From Bryopsis sp. KO-2023 (taxonomy: Eukaryota; Chlorophyta; Ulvophyceae; Bryopsidales; Bryopsidaceae), in NCBI GenBank assembly GCA_030272585.1, contig BSYQ01000014.1, positions 2,232,001 through 2,296,000 on the forward strand: 64,000 bases of DNA, in the 5' to 3' direction. Positions 47,501 to 56,200 of the stretch are shown in pieces; positions within the stretch are counted from its first letter, which is position 1; each line of letters opens with the position of its first letter. The notes under the pieces are model-generated. The model saw only the letters and a list, made by a program, of their open reading frames with translations. It was not told the DNA's origin and ran no database searches. The position numbers and the translations under genes were made by a program.

Positions 47501-50500
47501 AAAAGGAGGGATGTACAGTTTCAAGTGGGAGAAAAGGTGTTGCTCTCCACAAAGACATTGAATTTAGCAGTCTTGAAACATATTCCAGTGAAAATCAGAA
47601 GAAGATATATTGGACCTTTTGTTATTGCTGCTGCAGTGGGATCTGTGGCATATAGATTGGTGTTACCAAATGGATGGAAATTACATCCTGTATTTCATGT
47701 ATCAAAGTTGAGAAAACTTCAAGAGAGTTCTAAGTTTCCTAGGGAGGTAATGGTACCTCCAGCAGAATTAGATTCTGAGGGAGAAGAAGAATTTGAAGTT
47801 GAGGCTGTAGTAAGACATAAGTTTTCAGGAAGAAAAAGGAGATTTTTAGTAGTCTGGAAGGGGTATCCACTTAGTGAAGCAACATGGGAACCCCAAGACA
47901 ATTTATTGAATGCATCAGAGATCCTGGCTGATTATAAGAGAAGAGCTGGGATCAGGTAGAAGTTAGATGCACTTTGATTCTGTGGCTGAAGGATCAGGAA
48001 TCCCAGTGACTAGGGGATGGGTTGCATAAGGGCAGTGAAGTGTTTTCTAAACTTCTGTGGGTTAAGGATTTTATGGGGATCTAATTATCCTTTCAGAAGT
48101 GCAGGGAGCTTGGGATTTGCATCACCCTAGTTCAGAGTTACTTTTACAGAATCAGAAGGATGCATTTGATGGATACTTGGTGAGGGCACCAACTGCCCCC
48201 AGGGGGGAGGCAATTGATACCAGCTGCTGACGTCTAGGGACGTCAGACGTCAAAGGCGTCATGCATCTGACGTCTGTGAAGCGTCAGATGCATCCCCGGT
48301 GAATGACAGCATCCTCCCAAGGAGGTACTACTGAACTACAGCGAGGAAACCACCGCAAGAGCACAGAGTCAAGACAATGGTTCGATCAATCAGATTGGGA
48401 CTTGCGAGATTGAGGTCTTGGGTTCGAGTCTGAGTGGGAACGTGCTTCGGTTTGGGCCTGTGTGTGAGTGTGTGAGTGAGTCAGGAGTAGAACTGGCGGC
48501 TGTGAGTCAGGGTAGTGGGAGTGTTACGGGTGGTTAGTCACCCTCGGGAAAGTCGAACTGGGAGTTGAAATGATGGGACGCTTGATGTAACCTTGCTTTT
48601 CAGTGATCTGTTTGTGTGACCCCGAGTCTGTGACCCGTGCGATTTTGTGTGACCGTTCCACCGCCGCCTCACTCTTTCCCGAGATAGGAGACGTCGCTCG
48701 CGGACGTCAGTCCTCCCGAGCGATAACACTTACCGTGTATTGCTCCATCGCAACGAGGTCCTCGGCGATGGCCCGGATCCCGGTTGGCCACGTCTTGAAG
48801 CGGGCGATCATTCCCGTCAGGTCGCGATGGAGCCGGGCTGCTTCCCTCATAATCCCCAAGCGTTGGGGCCACTCCGGGAAGTGCTTCAGGACGCGACCCT
48901 CGTCCGAGAGCAAATCCAAGTGCCCGTCCACCTCTCGAAGGAACTCCACTACCTCCGACGTCTCCCGGAACTCGACGGATTGGATTCGGGTGGCTAGGTC
49001 TTGAAGCACTTCCCGGAATGTCACCACCTCCTCCTGAACCTTGCGTGCTAGCGGGCTCCGGGCCTCCAGCTCCCCGACAAACAGCGATCCCGAGGCCGGT
49101 CTCGCCATGGTGGTCACCGTGGTGGCGGCTTGGGCCAGCAGCTTTCCTCCCCTCACAAAAATTTGGAACATGTCGATGACCTAAACACAAAAATAACAAA
49201 ATACCATAAGAACTCCCCTTTTGATCAAGTGTCCAAAGCCCTATGAAACCTGAGTTGAAGAGGCAAAAATTTTGCTGCAAGAAATTCTGTGGTGAGAGAG
49301 AATCTTTATTTGTCGCATCATTTGTATCAATCGATCTCGATGAAATTGTTATACCAAGACTGAGAATCGCATACATGTACCCCACGCTGCAAACGCATGA
49401 TGTGGGTCCATGGTTGAAGAATTCAACATGTAGTTGTTGAATATACTGCTACTACCCTTAAAAATTCCATCGCTTTCGAGCGAACAATAGTGCCACTGAC
49501 ATTGCTTTCGGTAGGACCTTGGCTTTTTTCCACATAGTAGTTTTCAGCACAAGCATACTCATTTATTTATTTTGTTGTTTCAGCAAAGCATCAGTATGCT
49601 CTCCAAATCTCTTTCTCCTGATTGAAAAAAGAGCCTTGTGGTGTAATGTTTTGAAATTGAAGAAGTATCAAAATTTGTACCAATACTTACGTTTTTTTGG
49701 TGGCGGATCTGTTTTGCTGCCTTCAGGGGACGTGGAGGGGGTGGTGGGACTCTGCCAGTAGTGGATCTGGTTGGAGGTGGGGGTGGTGGAGCTCTGATGG
49801 ATTTGGATGACGATGCAGGTGGGGGTGGGGGTGGTGGAACGCTGGTGCAGGTGGACCTGGTTGGACGTGGGGGGGGCGGTGGTGGAGCTCTGGCAGAGAT
49901 GGAGGTGGATGAGGATGGTAATGGAACTGGAGGATGGATAGCGGGTGCAGACTGGGAGGCAGCAAGATCACGAGGGGGGTTCGGGAGCTGAGGTAGATCC
50001 TCGTGAGGGGAGGAAAGCTGAGGTGCTGGTGGGGCTGCGGCTGGTACATCGATCGGAGCTTGAGTTGGGACGAGAGGTGGGGTAATGGTGGTGGATGGGG
50101 CTCGTGCGTCGATCGAATGTTGCGCGGGAAGGAGAGGTGGGGTGGGGGTGGTGGATGGGGCTCGTGCATCGATCGAATGTTGCGTGGGAAGGAGAGGGCG
50201 GGTGGGAGTGCGGGTGGGGGTGGCGGTGGGGGATGGGGCTTCATGATCATGGCATTGGCGAATGCAACCTGGGTAAGCAACAAAGTTTTTCCTTGCGTCA
50301 CTTACATGTTGAAAATTCAGGGAAACAAAGAAATTTTGCAGCCACTGAGTGTATGCAATTCGATGGTGAAGAAGAGTGGGGGGGGGGGGGGGGGAATCCA
50401 CAAACAGAGATGATGCTGGTGCTTGCACTTAATAGTGCATGAAATCTTTTTGAAACTGTATCCAGAAATGCAATAATTTCGGGGGGTGGGGGCTTAATAA

Positions 50501-51326
50501 ACAAATGTTGAATTCACAGTAAAAGTTTCCCAACATCGAGGAGGAGATTTAGTCCAAACTCTAGAGAGAAACTCCAGCCCAATATAAGTGAGTCCTTTTA
50601 GTCCTTTCACAACTGCTTATTCTGGAAAATAAGGTTGATCAGCCCCACCCTCAAGAAAAGAAAAAAAAACCTATTAGGGTGGTTTCTTTCAACTTGGGTT
50701 GATTTGTGCTCCTCCAAATGTAGCATTTTGACAATTAAGATATTACTGAACATATTTCCAGACATGTGGAAGCCCCAAGTGCAACATTATCAGCAGATTT
50801 TTTTTTTGCTTTTATGTCTTACCATGGTAGGTGTAGGGAGGGGGGAGGATGTAGGCGGCACCAGCAGGGATGGTCCACTACACCAAGAAAACACACACAA
50901 TGACCCAACTATGGGGTAACAGAAAGCCCACTGATCCTTCATGTTGACAATGTAACACTGCTGCTCGATCTACCTGGTGGGGGTGGAGGTGGTGGGAGAA
51001 GGAATTGTGGGGCGAGCCCACTGTTGCTTGGTCTGACGGGGGGGACGCGGGCACTCGCCTCCTGAAGGCTCTCCTTATCGCCCTCCCCAGCCGTTTGAGA
51101 CCGGGGAGGCACGAGTGCCCGAGTCCCACCCCATCACTGCAGTCCTGTGAAACAACACAAGAAACATAAGCACAACCCCAGAAAATAATATCAACGCAGT
51201 GCAAGGATATCTTTGGTTATATCGTTGCCGTCGAGACGCATGGATATCCCCGCGAAGTTTCAGAAGCATCCCAAGAAGGCTTTCGTCACTGTCGTAGCTC
51301 ACCTCGTCGAACCGGAACGCAGTCAT
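38570..51326 (-). CDS. CHUP1-like chloroplast-positioning protein
   Basis: Eight exons: 51303-51326, 50974-51144, 50823-50877, 50306-50344, 49691-50268, 48734-49180, 38918-39125 and 38570-38688; 546 aa, every phase closing. N-terminus: basic helix GLKRLGRAIRRAFRRR (about 24-39). Residues about 100-285 are proline-rich with many PPPPPP runs (profilin or actin binding in the family). Residues 290-546 match the CHUP1 C-terminal domain: ELEARS, LATRIQSVEFRETSEVVEF, the signature DEGRVLKHFPEWP, REAARLHRDL, then ELLQGAITYTYMVHAFVGG and FEELTAMA. CHUP1 sits on the chloroplast outer envelope and drives short-actin-based positioning. The long N-terminal coiled coil of land-plant CHUP1 is absent, and membrane targeting is not obvious. 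Intron 6 spans 9.6 kb because it holds a MITE and a Ty3 element. The 5' half is duplicated at 1357-3515. Confidence 0.9.
40302..40766. mobile_element. hAT-type MITE with 8-bp target duplication
   Basis: Termini are perfect 14-bp inverted repeats CAGAGATAGGACTT and AAGTCCTATCTCTG. They are flanked by the direct repeat CTAACGAG at 40294-40301 and 40767-40774, an 8-bp duplication as expected for hAT transposition. The 465-bp body has no coding capacity and is packed with CCGTAACC-type repeats arranged symmetrically, so most of it can fold on itself. A tRNA-like segment lies in the middle. It sits in intron 6 of the CHUP1-like gene. Confidence 0.93.
40523..40596 (-). other. tRNA-derived segment inside the MITE (tRNA-Cys-like)
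   Basis: The minus strand carries a perfect B box (GGTTCGAATCC at 40534-40544), an A-box-like TAGCGTGGTTCAGTGC and an anticodon-loop-like GCTGCAGTC as in tRNA-Cys(GCA). The anticodon and acceptor stems do not pair well, so it is a relic or a SINE-like head, not a working tRNA gene. Confidence 0.7.
40940..40944. repeat. Target-site duplication of the Ty3 element, left copy
   Basis: CTTAC, repeated at 48729-48733. On the minus strand it reads GTAAG, the splice donor of CHUP1-like intron 6. Confidence 0.95.
40945..41458 (+). repeat. 5' LTR
   Basis: Starts TGATACC and ends GATAACA (TG...CA ends). The first 75 bp carry six TGACG/CGTCA motifs, the half-site of plant bZIP (as-1/CRE-like) factors, which suggests an enhancer in U3. 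Confidence 0.97.
41464..41479 (+). other. Primer-binding site
   Basis: TGGTTTCGGAGCCCGA begins five bases after the 5' LTR and has the TGG start expected of a site complementary to a tRNA 3' CCA end. The primer tRNA was not identified. Confidence 0.65.
41895..44177 (+). CDS. gag: Ty3/gypsy gag
   Basis: 760 codons. The N-terminal 270 residues are Gln/Glu-rich and likely coiled coil. A Pro- then Gly-rich linker follows, then the retrotransposon capsid region (from about 515, with FTGDERMSATEWI and FQSHLQGDALSWL), an Arg/Gly-rich stretch and a single CCHC knuckle CFLCGSTEHGVRQC near the end. It overlaps the start of pol in another frame; the family commonly links the two by programmed frameshifting. 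As an ancient-virus-like gene it is described only as a component of the element. Confidence 0.93.
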   Translation: MPGKSTESQATRMALVPVVTESDMVAISDEVMEGSEVQPMVHQQIQNIQINGSDHTEMQRQIEVWGGTVTNHLQQSLTSMQNQVQQVQVELYTHREQTELHQSTLKEELQSALVHSLEEQSRKLQQTQELHAKDFYQSLTANTNTQLKDLGEQLRSTGKEHAVGMAQWKNKNQTELELFQKKQLALQEQLMLVQKKQQEDINAQLYEVSQHMQRMQKQLMEERESMTNTMTSILQGELDSYPAVIQKMVATAVDETTTAIEDKYNNAEGQKADLEETRWALTDPDYQKAVDGWMKDGILRAPIPPQVMQVHMMQATQTVQNTEEGETEGQTQNIPTSGQPPVQQVIPATSTGAVPPGPSSLGLIDLTSGQQLSMGLPPPLLQPPAVTIAPPVTFTVGTTPAPSGMGIRPPNPFEQLTSQRASSGGAPGGNPGDPNGSNGPNGPDRPGMPRASGSGHPGPGNGGDGGGGDGGGPPGGGPPDRDPSGTSGGSGQGPDRPYSKQIKLTPPEKFTGDERMSATEWILGMKRWLQNQHILERDWLSCFQSHLQGDALSWLNLMDIQIMNQEKTEYASWQEFTQELRNVFEPVSLIETARKQLRTLRQTGTALGYIRLFRKLMFRLPNLPQEERYAAFVDGLADRNMQAQVMTLCDGDLDKAILTVQRLSATIGSRGGTTSSFRGRGRGRGRFGQRNTQMSAVIAAATSQLPPAANSVKAVQQRGQMGSRPSRGGSFKCFLCGSTEHGVRQCPKLSQAQKALKKGN
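44090..47959 (+). CDS. pol: Ty3/gypsy pol (PR-RT-RH-IN-chromodomain)
   Basis: 1289 codons. In order: aspartic protease (IDTGST), reverse transcriptase (KKDGGLRMCLDYRWLN, and FIDDLLIYS at the active site), RNase H (SDASGEATGGVL), integrase with a His/Cys zinc region (HLGIERT ... CEVCQQ) and DDE core (TTDLVTDLPP, ISDRDTRF, SEVSIRTLENF), and a C-terminal chromodomain (KFSGRKRRFLVVWKGYP, ATWEPQDNL). The chromodomain places it among chromoviruses. Codon choice is strongly biased to A-ending, CpG-free codons with Arg as AGA/AGG, unlike host exons. Confidence 0.95.
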   Translation: MFSMWKHRAWGETVSQTVPSSESPEEGKLKEEASVGSAKPPDDIEMKEPTTKTPASLNDGVQETPVVAAPIATEQEANTLDGVTPEVLIQKKKQSQKRVDKQTEATVSLPTRVEGNVEGKEPVQTAVAQATAAYRGYELAGFIGAKKATAYIDTGSTANYISMDAVKELGLQYKPQETPVKFLDGTERKSVGRCYGIPFVCGKIQLSFDADVFPDSNHPILLGLPWLIHYNPKVDFKSGIITVNKGKKSVKLPLSVMPEYQLKPTGATELSFCSSGRIKRQIEKGEIKHIIMVVIRPEDESKTGVETIPEQREGDDLQKILQEDMDPRIKEVLTQYRKVFAKDLPKGVPPVRLGHEFRIDLEEGTEPMYRPLYKLSPLELDEVKRQLDYLLEMDFIEPSQSPFGAPILFVPKKDGGLRMCLDYRWLNKKTIKNRYPLPLPEEMIDRVHGAKYFTKIDLRSGYWQMPLREEDRPKTAFRSRFGHYQFKVLSFGLTNAPAQYMNMVNDIFKDMLDLFVLIFIDDLLIYSRSISEHVEHLAAVLARLQKYSLFAKATKSEICVKETDFCGFWLSEKGISAMDVKVKAIRDWKPLKTVTDVRSFLGMVSFYRRFIPDFAKIAGPLHDLTKKDVMWEWGSAQEQAFQTLKNALMGKPVLIHPNPVKDYTVISDASGEATGGVLCQDHGSGLQPIAFCSRRLSKSEQNYSVYERELLGIAYCLMQWRHYLEGCPGLVTVFTDHQPLTNFMDQKMMSRPQARWLRAGHFLSIKPKIQYIQGKLNLVADALSRSLPAEQELKVVSSLQPSTEEITLWEQATLVDVEIKDIYNQILDGERIPGYGINESGLLIYQTQDGLMKLWVPQELRMKVLTEGHDNQISGHLGIERTLELMSRKYYWNNMKKDVQEYVRTCEVCQQMKPELRAQKGLLQPIPVANKKWDQITTDLVTDLPPVDGFDSIAVFVDRLTKMVKFIPCSKTIDAPGYARIFFDHIFRNHGIPSVIISDRDTRFASKFWQELMRCVGTKVRMSTAFHPQTDGQSEVSIRTLENFLRPYVEEHPETWMQGLGMAEFAANNAVHTSTGYSPFYLMYGVHPQLPGDLLAGKAQAEAESVQEMISHMQEVINDAKNRYKTAQEKMRQQANKKRRDVQFQVGEKVLLSTKTLNLAVLKHIPVKIRRRYIGPFVIAAAVGSVAYRLVLPNGWKLHPVFHVSKLRKLQESSKFPREVMVPPAELDSEGEEEFEVEAVVRHKFSGRKRRFLVVWKGYPLSEATWEPQDNLLNASEILADYKRRAGIR
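48198..48214 (+). other. Polypurine tract
   Basis: AGGGGGGAGG followed by CAAT lies directly before the 3' LTR, in the position used to prime plus-strand synthesis. Confidence 0.8.
48215..48728 (+). repeat. 3' LTR
   Basis: 514 bp, same ends as the 5' LTR and differing from it at one position seen by eye. It abuts the exon-6 donor of the CHUP1-like gene through the target duplication. Confidence 0.97.
48729..48733. repeat. Target-site duplication of the Ty3 element, right copy
   Basis: CTTAC, directly adjoining the end of CHUP1-like exon 6 (which ends at 48734). On the minus strand the junction is ACG|GTAAG, then the LTR starting TG, so a GTAAGT donor is kept. Confidence 0.95.
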
Positions 51327-51830
51327 TTCTGCACTGGTACGTCGGAAGTCCTTGCCAACTGTTCGAGAACCGGAAGCAAGAATTTTCGTGAGCAGAAGGG
51401 TTTGTCTGGTCAAGAGACCGGCTTTTGTACCTGATGGTGTCACACTTGTTCTGTCCAGCAAAAGAGAGTGTGATATGCGACTGCGGCAGAATCACGTGGA
51501 CAGGGCTTTGCGATCTCAATTACTGTCAGCTTGCCACGCAGTTGGAAGTTTTCGTGTTGTGCGCGCGCTGTGCATCTGACGGCGTGCAGCAAGGATATCG
51601 TCAGAAAGATGTGCGATGACACTGTTGCTCGACAAACATTGTCGATATCAAGTGTTTTTGCTGCAGGAGACTTGATTTGTGCTCTGGGAAACGGGGCCTG
51701 GTTTCGGCGCTGCTCCACCTCCAGGTGCACCATTCATTATGTTCATCTCGACAGACTCGGTGCCACCGCTATTTTGTACAACAAGGTCGCCCTTGTTGTG
51801 CAACGCAATGAAATGCTCTCCAAATCGTCT
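49688..51830. repeat. Segmental duplication, right copy
   Basis: Collinear with 1353-4040. It contains exons 1-5 and the presumed promoter of the full-length CHUP1-like gene. A G-run near 50378-50395 marks the intron before exon 4. Confidence 0.85.
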
Positions 51831-51879
51831 TCGATAGGTCGAGTTTTTTGGCTTGCAAGCCAAAAAAATTGTTTCCTTA

Positions 51880-53225
51880 AGATGCTGAAGTGAAAATGTG
51901 AAAAGTCCGAATTTGAACTCTTGGTGTGCATGTGGGTTTCTCTCGCGCGCGTGTCTGTACCACCCTCATGGCCATGATTGAAATCGTGTTGCGAGGGGAG
52001 TGCGTGACTCTCTTTGGGGACTTTTTTTGGGAACTTTTGTGTAAAGTGGCCTGTTCCGAAGCGAAAACCCACAGTGGGAGTTTGGGTGGAGTTTTTTTTG
52101 CTTTCCAAAAGCAGAAAAAACAAGCTTGTAGAGTGGCTATACAGCACAAAATAAAAATCAAGGTGTGCTATATTTTTAATTCTGCCACCGTGGGCTGCTG
52201 TAGATTGTTTCAAACTCATGAGTTACACATACAGAAATCAGCGCATCAACTTCTCGTTTATTATCGAGAATTTGCTAATTAGCAATCTGCCAGCCCAGAA
52301 AACCCAGGAAAAGTGGACAGAGAAAAAAGAAGAACAGAAAAAATTATGTGTGGAATGACCTCGTCCAAAATCAACTTAGTATAAAGGGAAAAGAAATACC
52401 AGGGATATTTTTTTTTCTGCTCTGTTTTCATTTCTTAGGTTAACATATATTTTTTTCCACATATGGAACAACATGATGAATAATTCTGCAGTATCTTTTT
52501 GCTGCAAAGAGTTTTATTGGATTTTTTTGTTTGTTGCAACAGTGGGAGTGAATCAATCTCAAAACAATTCTTTCAACATGGTCGAGCCGAGGAGGTGACT
52601 TTTCGGGGGGGTTTAAGGCTTCAGTTGTATCAGTGTATCAACCAAGACCCCTCCAAAAGGTCGCCTCGATCCACACCAGAATAACACATCTCGCGAACTG
52701 GAAGGCAAGCGGCTTAAGGAATAGAGAGCATGTGGGTGTAGTAAGCCAGGATGAGGATGCAATTTCATGATCGTTTCTGAAGAAAAAGCTTTTTTTACAG
52801 GTGGAGAAAAACCCGTTCTTACAGGAACCCGTTTACCGCATACAACACAACGCTACCTTTCTCATACCCCTTGGTGACGTAACCTTTCTTCTGTCCTTAC
52901 GTACACCACGTGTTCCACCTTATTGTCATCCTCATTTTCTGATAATTTCAACAGTTTGGATGGAGACTCATTGCTTGCAGTTCCAGACGGTTTTTCTCAA
53001 GTGAGCTGTGCCGTATCTAAAATTAGATCTGGCCACACAAATGATGACACGCTTCTTTCGTGGCCGTTTCTCGCGCGTTTCTGGGGAGGAGGATCGTTTG
53101 AAGCCATTTCCTCTGTCTTGAACTGAGGAAACGATCCGCTACATCACTCTGCGACGCAAACTGTCCCTCTTTTTCTCTCCTCCCGCGGCCGAAACTGTAT
53201 CGCCGAACAGGTTTATCACTGAACG
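51880..53225. other. Intergenic stretch between divergent CHUP1-like and eRF3 genes
   Basis: No exon with homology. AT-rich; the eRF3 promoter should lie in the last few hundred bases, where base composition becomes richer in GC from about 53030. Confidence 0.5.
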
Positions 53226-56200
53226 ATGGGGGACTCTTGGGAGGAATCCTATGAAGGCCAGAACGGGGCGCCTCCACGAGGCTTGAATCCAACCGCGAGG
53301 CCATTCCAGCTGAGCGCGAACGCTCCGTCGTTCGTGCCGAATTTTGGAGGGGCTCCTCCCTCTCAACCTGAGGCCGCGCAGCCGCCGGCGGACGTGCCCG
53401 AAGCAGACGCACCCCCTTCAACATCGCAAGAAGATGCGATGGAGGTTTGTCCTCCTGAGACGTCCGCTCCGGCCGTCGAAGCAGGTCAGTCGACAAGGAC
53501 TGAGATGACGGTCTGTTCCTTTCGTTTTCCTTTTATTATCCCGAGTGGGAATTGACCAAAAGAAAGTGTGCATTAGCGCTGGCCTTGTTTTTTTTGGCCA
53601 AGTGATGTATCGGTTGGTGGGTTGGATCTCGAAACAAGAATCATATTCGAAAAAGAGTACACGTAATATATGTGTAGGTGGAAGGAATTGATAGTTAGTG
53701 TTATATATTTATGTGGGTTTGCTTGGTGTGGGAATGTCTGGGAACTCTTCCTTTGTTGTTTGAAGTCCTTTTTAGATTTCCTGGAGGGAGGGCTTTCTGA
53801 AAACTGTGGTAGAAAACCCCTGAGTTTTGTTTTCCCTTTATCAACCAAGTAGGGTAGTCTGTTTTGTTGCACCCCCTGCTTTCCCAGTTCAGTATCGTTC
53901 TTTATTTTGAAATTGAAGTGATTCACATTCTAAAAATAGTTTTTGAAAATGGCACCTATTGCGACTCAATCAATGGCGAAGACGGAATCAAATCACTATT
54001 TTTTGTTTTTTTTTTCAACTATGTGAATCGATTTGAATTGGACACAAAAACAAAAAATTGCCTCAACTCTTTTTTAGTTTTTTTGAATCAGTTCAAGAAA
54101 TTGCTGAGGGGGTGGAAGAAATGAGAGTAGATGATAAGCCAGGAGCACCACCGCCGGCTGCTGCCGAATCACAAGACGAAGATGATATGAAGTGTGTTTT
54201 TGCAAAAAATTTAAAGAAAATTTCCCTCATTACAGGGTTTTGGAAAAAAACAAGAAAAGAAAATGAGAAAGAAACAAACTCATTAAAGCCCTCCTGAGAC
54301 GATTTTTTTTTTATTTTAAAAAATAGCACGAACGAAGAAGAAAAGTCGCTGTTGGAGGGGGTTTGGATGTGCCTCTTCAAAACTCCAGATCACCGATTCT
54401 TGGGCAGCCAATTTTATTATTTATAATTTTTTTGTTGAACTTGGTATTGTTGTGTTGAAATTCTTTTTGCAGGGAGCATTTGAATGTGGTTTTCATTGGA
54501 CATGTTGATGCTGGAAAATCGACATTGGGAGGTCAAATCCTGTTTAAAACGGTGTGTTTCATGTCTTACATTTTCCTCCTCCTCTTCCTCCAGTCAGACT
54601 CTACAACCATTTTTTTTGAGATTTGATTTGAGTGGCGTGCTGAGCTTTTACACTGCAAAAAACCAATTACAAAAACAAACAAATACGTTCAAATACATGA
54701 GTTTTTAAAATATTATTTTCGTTTTTACATTATTTTCATTAAATGAATTTTGGGCTGAAGATGAACTGAAAGACAAGCTCTTCAAAACGCTGTTACGGAA
54801 AAAACGAAAAGATAACTGTTAATTTTTTAAATCAACTTTTTAAACATGATGTCTCCCCCCCAAAGGAAAAAAGTATATAGATAATATTTTTCGCTTATTG
54901 AAAGCTGTATGCAAATATGTTTCTGTGTTTATCGACAGGGGGGTGTTGATGAGCGAACCATCCAAAAATATGAGAAGTGCGTATTAAATGCGTTGTTCAA
55001 TTTGTTTTAGTTGAAAAAAGGAATAAAACTCAGTATATTACATGTGTTTTTACAATTTTTCTTGGGAGGGTGATGAGCAACTTTCATCAGGGGATAAATC
55101 AAAGAAACAGAAATCCATGAGGGTGTTGAATATCAAGCTTTGTGGAACTCCGAAGGTCAAAGACAAAGGAAGTGCTGACTGTGGTGTTCAATATTCTTTT
55201 ATTTCTGCATTTTTAGAAAGAGGTGATCATCCTGAAATTGATTTTTTTTGATTTTTTGGTTAAAAGGGAAGCCAAGGACAAGAATCGCGACAGTTGGTAC
55301 ATGGCCTACATTATGGATACGAACGAAGAAGAAAGGGAAAAGGGGAAAACAGTCGAGGTCAGTTTTCCCAGTTCAAAGAAAAAAACAAAGAAGAAAAAAT
55401 TAAATAAAATGGCATTTGTTATCATTTGCAACTTTTCTTTGATTAGATACAGGCCGGGTGGTGGTTGGCGCAATATTTGCACCATCAGTGTTTTTCAAGG
55501 ACATTTTTTTTATTCCTAAGACAAGCAGTTTGTTTTGATCTTCACAACTCCATTGTTTTTTAATCTTTTGGATGGGCTACTTTTAGAAAATTCAACTTCT
55601 CGTATTGTGGAGAAGTTAATCCTTTGTCAGAAGAGCATCTTAGAAAGACTATTCAGGAATGAAAGCAAACGAACAAATGAAGGGTGGGGGAAGTTGAAAA
55701 AACGTTATGTTTCTGAATGACCAGGTTGGAAGGGCAAATTTTTCAACAGAAAAAAAGAGGTACACTATTTTGGACGCCCCGGGCCACGCCACTTACGTTC
55801 CAAACATGATCAGTGGGGCGTCCCAAGCGGATGTGGGGGTCTTGGTCATTGCTGCCAGAAAGGTATTTCTTTTTTCAAAAAAAGAGGGTGGATATTTGAA
55901 GTATTGGATATTGGCTGATAATAGACTTTTTGAGAACATTTTTGAATTTACCTATGGAAGGAAATCCGAGGTCTTTTGATGAGACTACCAGTGAAAATTA
56001 AACAGCTGGTACATGAACACTCTATTTTTTTTAAACAGAAATTTTCCAATGTTTTCCCAGTTTAAAACAACACTGGACCCCCCTCCCCCCCCCAAAAAAA
56101 AAAAAAAAAAAATGTGAGTAAGAATCAAACAAACAGTAGCTTTTTTTTTCACACGGCCCGAAAATCGTATCTTCTTCAACTCCCCAAATAGGTGTGTTTT

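Larger units (their letters stand above)
40945..48728 (+). mobile_element. Ty3/gypsy chromovirus, whole-looking and young
   Basis: A 7784-bp LTR retrotransposon with two 514-bp LTRs, 5-bp target duplication, primer-binding site, gag, pol ending in a chromodomain, and a polypurine tract. By eye the LTRs differ at one site, so the insertion is recent. Both reading frames look whole; I see no break. It lies antisense to the host CHUP1-like gene inside intron 6. The family inserts through an integrase with a C-terminal chromodomain. The body between about 42 and 48.2 kb contains almost no CpG, unlike its LTRs and the host exons. Confidence 0.97.

Noticed and set aside
48669-49385. 238-codon minus-strand frame over exon 6 and the 3' LTR
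   Set aside because: It runs in a different frame from the CHUP1-domain exon and crosses the LTR boundary.
51075-51461. A membrane helix (LILFSGVVLMFLVLF) in a 128-codon minus-strand frame
   Set aside because: The hydrophobic stretch is the T-rich end of intron 1 of the CHUP1-like gene; a GAG|GTGAGC donor and TTTCACAG acceptor remove it, and the left duplicate does not keep the frame there.
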